64,000 nt of DNA from UBA6912 sp963792895 (GTDB lineage Bacteria > Actinomycetota > Acidimicrobiia > Spongiisociales > UBA5794), in assembly GCA_963792895.1 (NCBI GenBank), contig CAWBYA010000008.1, positions 186,001 through 250,000 on the forward strand. The letters are read 5' to 3'. A model generated the notes under the pieces. That model was not told the DNA's origin, did no database searches, and saw only the letters and a program-made list of their open reading frames with translations. This document shows positions 60,617 to 64,000 of this stretch, in pieces. Within the stretch, counting starts at the first letter, position 1, and each line of letters starts with the position of its first letter. The translations under genes and the position numbers were made by a program.

Positions 60617-61732
60617 TCATGTTGCGGTTGCGAACTCCGGATACATCTGGAGGATCGCGTCTTCGCTCGCTGCACAGATCCCCCGTTCGGTGATGATCCC
60701 GGTGACGTACCTGCGGGGCGTCACGTCGAAGCCGAAGTTCGCAGCACCGGCACCCGGCGTTGCGGTCTGCGGCTCGACGTGTCGTCCGTCCAGCCAGCCG
60801 GTGACGCGGGTCACCTCGGTGCCGCCGCGCTCTTCGATCGGGATCTCGGCCACGCCGTCGTGCAGGTTGGGATCCAAGGTGCTCGAGGGAAGCGCGGCAT
60901 AGAAGGGAACACCGTTTTCCTTCGCCACCACGGCTTTCATGTACGTCCCGATCTTGTTGGCAACATCCCCGCTGATCGTGGTGCGGTCGCTGCCGACGAT
61001 GACGAAGTCGACCATGCCATGCTGAAGCAGATGGCCGGCGCTGTTGTCGGCGATGAGCGTGAACGGCACACCCGCCTGCTGCAACTCCCACGCCGTCAAG
61101 CGCGCTCCCTGATTCCGCGGCCGTGTCTCCGACACGTAGACGTGAATGGGAATGCCTGCGTCGTGAGCGGCATACATCGGCGCCGTTGCCGTGCCATGTT
61201 CGACGAACGCCAGCCACCCGGCGTTGCAGTGGGTCATGATGTTGACCGTGCGTCCGGTTCGGTCGTAGATCTCCTCGATGATTCGCAATCCGTGCCGGCC
61301 GATCGCAGCACAGGATGCGATGTCCTCTTCGGCAATGGTTTCGGCGAGCGCCTTGGCTGTGGCGACACGCTCTGCGCCGTTCTCGATCCCGAGGATCGCG
61401 GCGAGCTGCCGCCGCACCGCCCACGACAGGTTGACCGCCGTCGGACGGCTCGCCTCGAGCTCAGCGCCTGCCTTCCGGAGATACTCGTCGGCATCGCCGG
61501 CACGCATCTCGACCGACGCCAGGGCGGCCAGGTACATGCCGTATCCGGCGGAGACCCCTATGCAGCCGGCGCCCCGCACCACCATGTCGGCGATCACCTC
61601 GGTCATCTCGGCCGCCGTCCGGATCGGCACCTCGACGTACTCGAAAGGCAGCAGCCGCTGGTCGATGGCCACCACGACGGACGGATCGGCCTCGTTGATC
61701 CAGATCGTGCGACGGGCCGGCGTCCGGCTCAC
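60617..61732 (-). CDS. MtnA-family aldose-1-phosphate isomerase, copy 2
   Basis: 371 residues. WINEADPSVVVAIDQRLLPF opens the protein; VRGAGCIGVSAGYGMYLAAL and PTAVNLSWAVRRQLAAILGI follow; the catalytic Cys is in NIMTHCNAGWLAFVEHGTAT and the catalytic Asp in VIVGSDRTTISGDVANKIGT. It differs widely from copy 1 outside these motifs, so the two are not recent duplicates. Copy 2 is closer to the deoxyribose-disposal or R15P-isomerase-like groups by feel only. ATGA overlap with the permease gene couples it to transport. Confidence 0.92.
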   Translation of the reverse strand: MSRTPARRTIWINEADPSVVVAIDQRLLPFEYVEVPIRTAAEMTEVIADMVVRGAGCIGVSAGYGMYLAALASVEMRAGDADEYLRKAGAELEASRPTAVNLSWAVRRQLAAILGIENGAERVATAKALAETIAEEDIASCAAIGRHGLRIIEEIYDRTGRTVNIMTHCNAGWLAFVEHGTATAPMYAAHDAGIPIHVYVSETRPRNQGARLTAWELQQAGVPFTLIADNSAGHLLQHGMVDFVIVGSDRTTISGDVANKIGTYMKAVVAKENGVPFYAALPSSTLDPNLHDGVAEIPIEERGGTEVTRVTGWLDGRHVEPQTATPGAGAANFGFDVTPRRYVTGIITERGICAASEDAILQMYPEFATAT

Positions 61733-62796
61733 AGCGGCACCGCCGCAACGTGACGATGCTTCTTTCTCGAGAGCGTGAAGGAGAAGATCAGCGCAACGAA
61801 CAGCACGAGGCCTTTGACGATGTCCTGCGTGTAGTAGGGGAAGTTCATCATCGTGGTTCCGGTGAGCAGGATCCCGATGAGGATCGCACCCAACGCAGTG
61901 CCGAAGGCATTGGCCTTGTTCGCACCGAGGACCGACGTGCCGACCAGCGCGACCGCGACCGCGTCGAGGAGCAGCGAGTTTCCTGCAGAGATGTCACCCT
62001 GGCCGATGCGGGACGCCAGGATGAGCCCGGCGATCGAGGCGTAGATCCCCGACAGCATGTAGGCGGCAGCTTTGTATCGGCCAACCCTGGCGCCGGCGAG
62101 CCGTGCCGCCTCGGGATTCGACCCGATGGCGTACATGACACGCCCCCATTTGGTACGCGACAGGAAGAACCATGTCGCAACGGCAAGGACGGCGAAGATC
62201 ACGACCGGGTACGGGACCGGGCCAAGGGTCCCCCGGTTGATCTCCAGGAACCCGGGGGTGAACTTGCCAGGCGCCACCGTTCCGTCGCGCAAGATCAGGC
62301 CGGACGAAACGGATTGGCCGTCGACGGGTAGAAGCTTCAAACCCTGAATCAAGAACATCATCCCCAGGGTTGCCAGCAGGTCGGGGATCTTCATCACCAC
62401 GATGAGCAGCGCGTTGACGGCGCCGATGATCGCGCCGGCAACGATCACCGCAATGATGGCCACCGAGCCTTGCTGTGCGTAGATGACCATCGTCATGGCA
62501 GCGATCGTGACGGACATCCCGGCAGTTGCCCCAACCGATAGGTCGAGACCGCCGACCACCATGGTGATCGTCACTCCGAGACCGGCGATCGCAACCACGG
62601 ACGTGAACTTCAGCATCGAAAACATCGTCGATGACAGCCTGAAGGCAGGCAGCGTCGTCGCGAAGTACACGAAGAAGAAGATCGTGACGACGATGAAACC
62701 GTACCGAACCAGAAGATCGCGGTAGTCGATCTGACGCTTCCTCGCGATCGGATCTGGTCTGGTCTCCGGCTTCTTCACCGGCGTTGTCGTAGCCAC
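61729..62796 (-). CDS. Ribose/AI-2-type ABC importer permease (RbsC/LsrC family)
   Basis: 355 residues with about nine membrane segments: YGFIVVTIFFFVYFATTLP, VVAIAGLGVTITMVVGGLDL with the LSVGA motif, IIGAVNALLIVVMKIPDLLA, TLGMMFLIQGL, and GRVMYAIGSNPEAARLAGAR, VGRYKAAAYMLSGIYASIAG, the cytoplasmic coupling region. VALVGTSVLGANKANAFGT and the C-terminal LFVALIFSFTLSRKK close it. It works with the ATPase upstream. The binding protein must lie beyond the window edge. It overlaps mtnA-like gene 2. Confidence 0.95.
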   Translation of the reverse strand: MATTTPVKKPETRPDPIARKRQIDYRDLLVRYGFIVVTIFFFVYFATTLPAFRLSSTMFSMLKFTSVVAIAGLGVTITMVVGGLDLSVGATAGMSVTIAAMTMVIYAQQGSVAIIAVIVAGAIIGAVNALLIVVMKIPDLLATLGMMFLIQGLKLLPVDGQSVSSGLILRDGTVAPGKFTPGFLEINRGTLGPVPYPVVIFAVLAVATWFFLSRTKWGRVMYAIGSNPEAARLAGARVGRYKAAAYMLSGIYASIAGLILASRIGQGDISAGNSLLLDAVAVALVGTSVLGANKANAFGTALGAILIGILLTGTTMMNFPYYTQDIVKGLVLFVALIFSFTLSRKKHRHVAAVPL

Positions 62797-64000
62797 TTAC
62801 TCAACCTCCGAGAGTTTGCGAAGGATCTCGTCCCGATCGGTCTCCGACAGGTAGGCGTCGTGGCGGAGATTCCCGTCTGAGAGCACCACGACGCGATCTG
62901 CCACCTGCATGATTTCTTCGAGGTCCGTCGACATGACAACGACTGCCGAACCCGCAATGGCGACGGCACGCGCCTTTTCCGCAAGGTCGTACCGGGCGCC
63001 GACGTCGACACCCTGGAACGGCTCGTTGAGGATCATCACGGTCGGCTGCTTGCGCAGCCATCGCCCAACCACGACCTTCTGCTGGTTGCCGCCGGAGAGC
63101 TCGATGACCGGATCGTCGGCGCCCTGGGCGATGACGCCGAAGTCATCGATCACAGAACGGCCCACCTTCGACTCCGCAAACGGGTTCAGGACGCCGAGTC
63201 GGGAGACGTCCTGAAGGAACGGGAACGTCGACGTCATGGCGACGCTCCAGTCCTTGATGATCGTGCCGGCAACCCGGTCCTCCGGAACCATGAACACATC
63301 CTTGGCAATGGCGTCGGCAGGAGCCTTCGGCGCAAAGCGTTTGCCTCGAAGCGTCATCTCGCCGGCCTGGAACGGCTCCGCCCCAAACATGCCGTGGGCC
63401 AACTGGCTGCCGCCGGAGCCCAGGAGCCCGAACACACCCGTCACCTCGCCGGCGCGAAGTGCCAGGTCGAACGGTGTCGACTTCGGGAGCAGTTGAACGT
63501 CTTTCAGCTGCAAGACCTCATCGGTACCGCGTATCTCGACGGTGCGCTCCGGTCGCTCTGCTTCGTCGGCATCGAGCATCTGGTGGAGCGCCTCGGCCCA
63601 ATCGAACGGTGGGCGGTGATCGCTGCGAATGATGCCGTCTCGGAGAACGAGCAGTCGATCCGCGATGTTGTCGATCTCGCCCAGCCGGTGCGAGACGTAG
63701 AGGATGGCGACGCCGTCATCGCGCAGCCTGCGGATCACTCCGAACAGCCGTTCAGCCTCCGTATCCGAGAGCGCCGACGTCGGCTCGTCCAGAATGAGCA
63801 GACGCGGCTCGTTGACGAGGGCTCGAGTGAGGAGCAGTAACTGCTGGTCGGCGATGGGGAGACCGTAGATGTCACTGCGCAGCAGCTCCTCAGACCAGTC
63901 GAGGTCGAGAACCGCTGCGATCTTGCTGGCCCTCGGGAGCAGAGCCTTGAGAGACGCTGCCCGAGGAACCTGGTTGTTGACGATCGCATCGAACAGGAAG
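62797..64000 (-). CDS. Ribose/AI-2-type ABC importer ATPase (RbsA/LsrA family), 5' end beyond window
   Basis: About 400 residues of a double-ATPase protein. The first cassette is cut by the edge but shows its signature LPIADQQLLLLTRAL, Walker B RLLILDEPTSALSDTEAERL and the H-loop VAILYVSHRLGEIDNIADRL. The second cassette has a Walker-A-like loop without Lys (GVFGLLGSGGSQLAHGMFGA), typical of RbsA C-terminal domains, then VIELSGGNQQKVVVGRWLRK, Walker-B-like PTVMILNEPFQGVDVGARYD (Asn in place of Asp) and VVMSTDLEEIMQVADRVVVL. It energises sugar uptake. Confidence 0.94.
   Translation of the reverse strand, partial: FLFDAIVNNQVPRAASLKALLPRASKIAAVLDLDWSEELLRSDIYGLPIADQQLLLLTRALVNEPRLLILDEPTSALSDTEAERLFGVIRRLRDDGVAILYVSHRLGEIDNIADRLLVLRDGIIRSDHRPPFDWAEALHQMLDADEAERPERTVEIRGTDEVLQLKDVQLLPKSTPFDLALRAGEVTGVFGLLGSGGSQLAHGMFGAEPFQAGEMTLRGKRFAPKAPADAIAKDVFMVPEDRVAGTIIKDWSVAMTSTFPFLQDVSRLGVLNPFAESKVGRSVIDDFGVIAQGADDPVIELSGGNQQKVVVGRWLRKQPTVMILNEPFQGVDVGARYDLAEKARAVAIAGSAVVVMSTDLEEIMQVADRVVVLSDGNLRHDAYLSETDRDEILRKLSEVE

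Overview
The window is about two-thirds G+C. It carries marker genes of a high-GC actinobacterium: a DUF222/HNH (13E12-type) gene, the F420 genes cofG and cofH, an F420-type luciferase-like oxidoreductase, S-layer-like repeats with the core VTRGQMAAFL, an Lrp-regulated GABA-type operon and a probable leaderless mRNA. Two separate genes for CofG and CofH, rather than a fused FbiC, together with the S-layer-like repeats, suggest an Acidimicrobiia-like lineage, but this placement is inference. I saw no rRNA, tRNA, CRISPR array, transposase or integrase.

Layout. (1) 1-2253, minus strand: trmD, rplS, a 3-methyladenine-type DNA glycosylase and lepB (cut by the window edge). (2) 2.3-8.6 kb: a secreted beta-propeller protein, then a minus-strand run cofG, cofH, an acyl-CoA dehydrogenase and a GNAT protein. 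(3) 8.8-16.4 kb: a giant secreted SLH-like/TSP3/LamG protein, an orphan Dpp/Opp-type permease, a VOC protein and a CPA2 antiporter. (4) 16.4-22 kb: a first amine/amino-acid catabolic unit (ALDH divergent from a FAD oxidoreductase, a 33-aa ORF, an aminotransferase and TetR). (5) 22-30.5 kb: an ABC exporter, an ECF sigma factor with a membrane partner, SRPBCC, HNH, a LysM-lysozyme and a flavin-fold protein. (6) 30.5-43.5 kb: polyamine uptake and GABA-type breakdown (gabT, ALDH, Lrp, potABCD, amidohydrolase, amine oxidase). (7) 43.6-46.1 kb: two envelope lipoproteins. (8) 46.1-48.7 kb, minus strand: ffh, rpsP, KH protein and rimM. (9) 48.8-64 kb: a large sugar locus that runs off the right edge.

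The normal actinobacterial order ffh-rpsP-KH-rimM-trmD-rplS-lepB is split here. ffh to rimM lies at 48.7-46.1 kb and trmD to lepB at 2.25 kb down to the edge, on the same strand, with about 44 kb of accessory genes between rimM and trmD.

The most interesting unit is 50.2-64 kb: a ribose-type ABC importer, two different MtnA-family isomerases, a class II aldolase/SDR fusion, an LsrF-type thiolase, a muconolactone-isomerase-like protein, an MtnK-type sugar kinase, a two-gene transketolase, a RuBisCO-like protein, an RbsD/FucU mutarotase and a SorC/LsrR-type regulator. It mixes parts of methylthioribose/5-deoxyribose salvage with the terminal step of autoinducer-2 breakdown. The combination suggests uptake of a 5-substituted or 5-deoxy pentose, C1 phosphorylation, isomerisation, rearrangement by the RuBisCO-like protein and thiolysis to acetyl-CoA and dihydroxyacetone phosphate. 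GCAC-N4-GTGC inverted repeats occur in both of its regulatory gaps.

Nine genes, including the essential ffh, need one base removed to restore the family reading frame, and a tenth stretch (the 3' end of the giant secreted gene) needs several corrections. All nine assignable events look like one-base insertions, several in G runs. This points to sequence error rather than gene decay, and coordinates of those genes span both frames.
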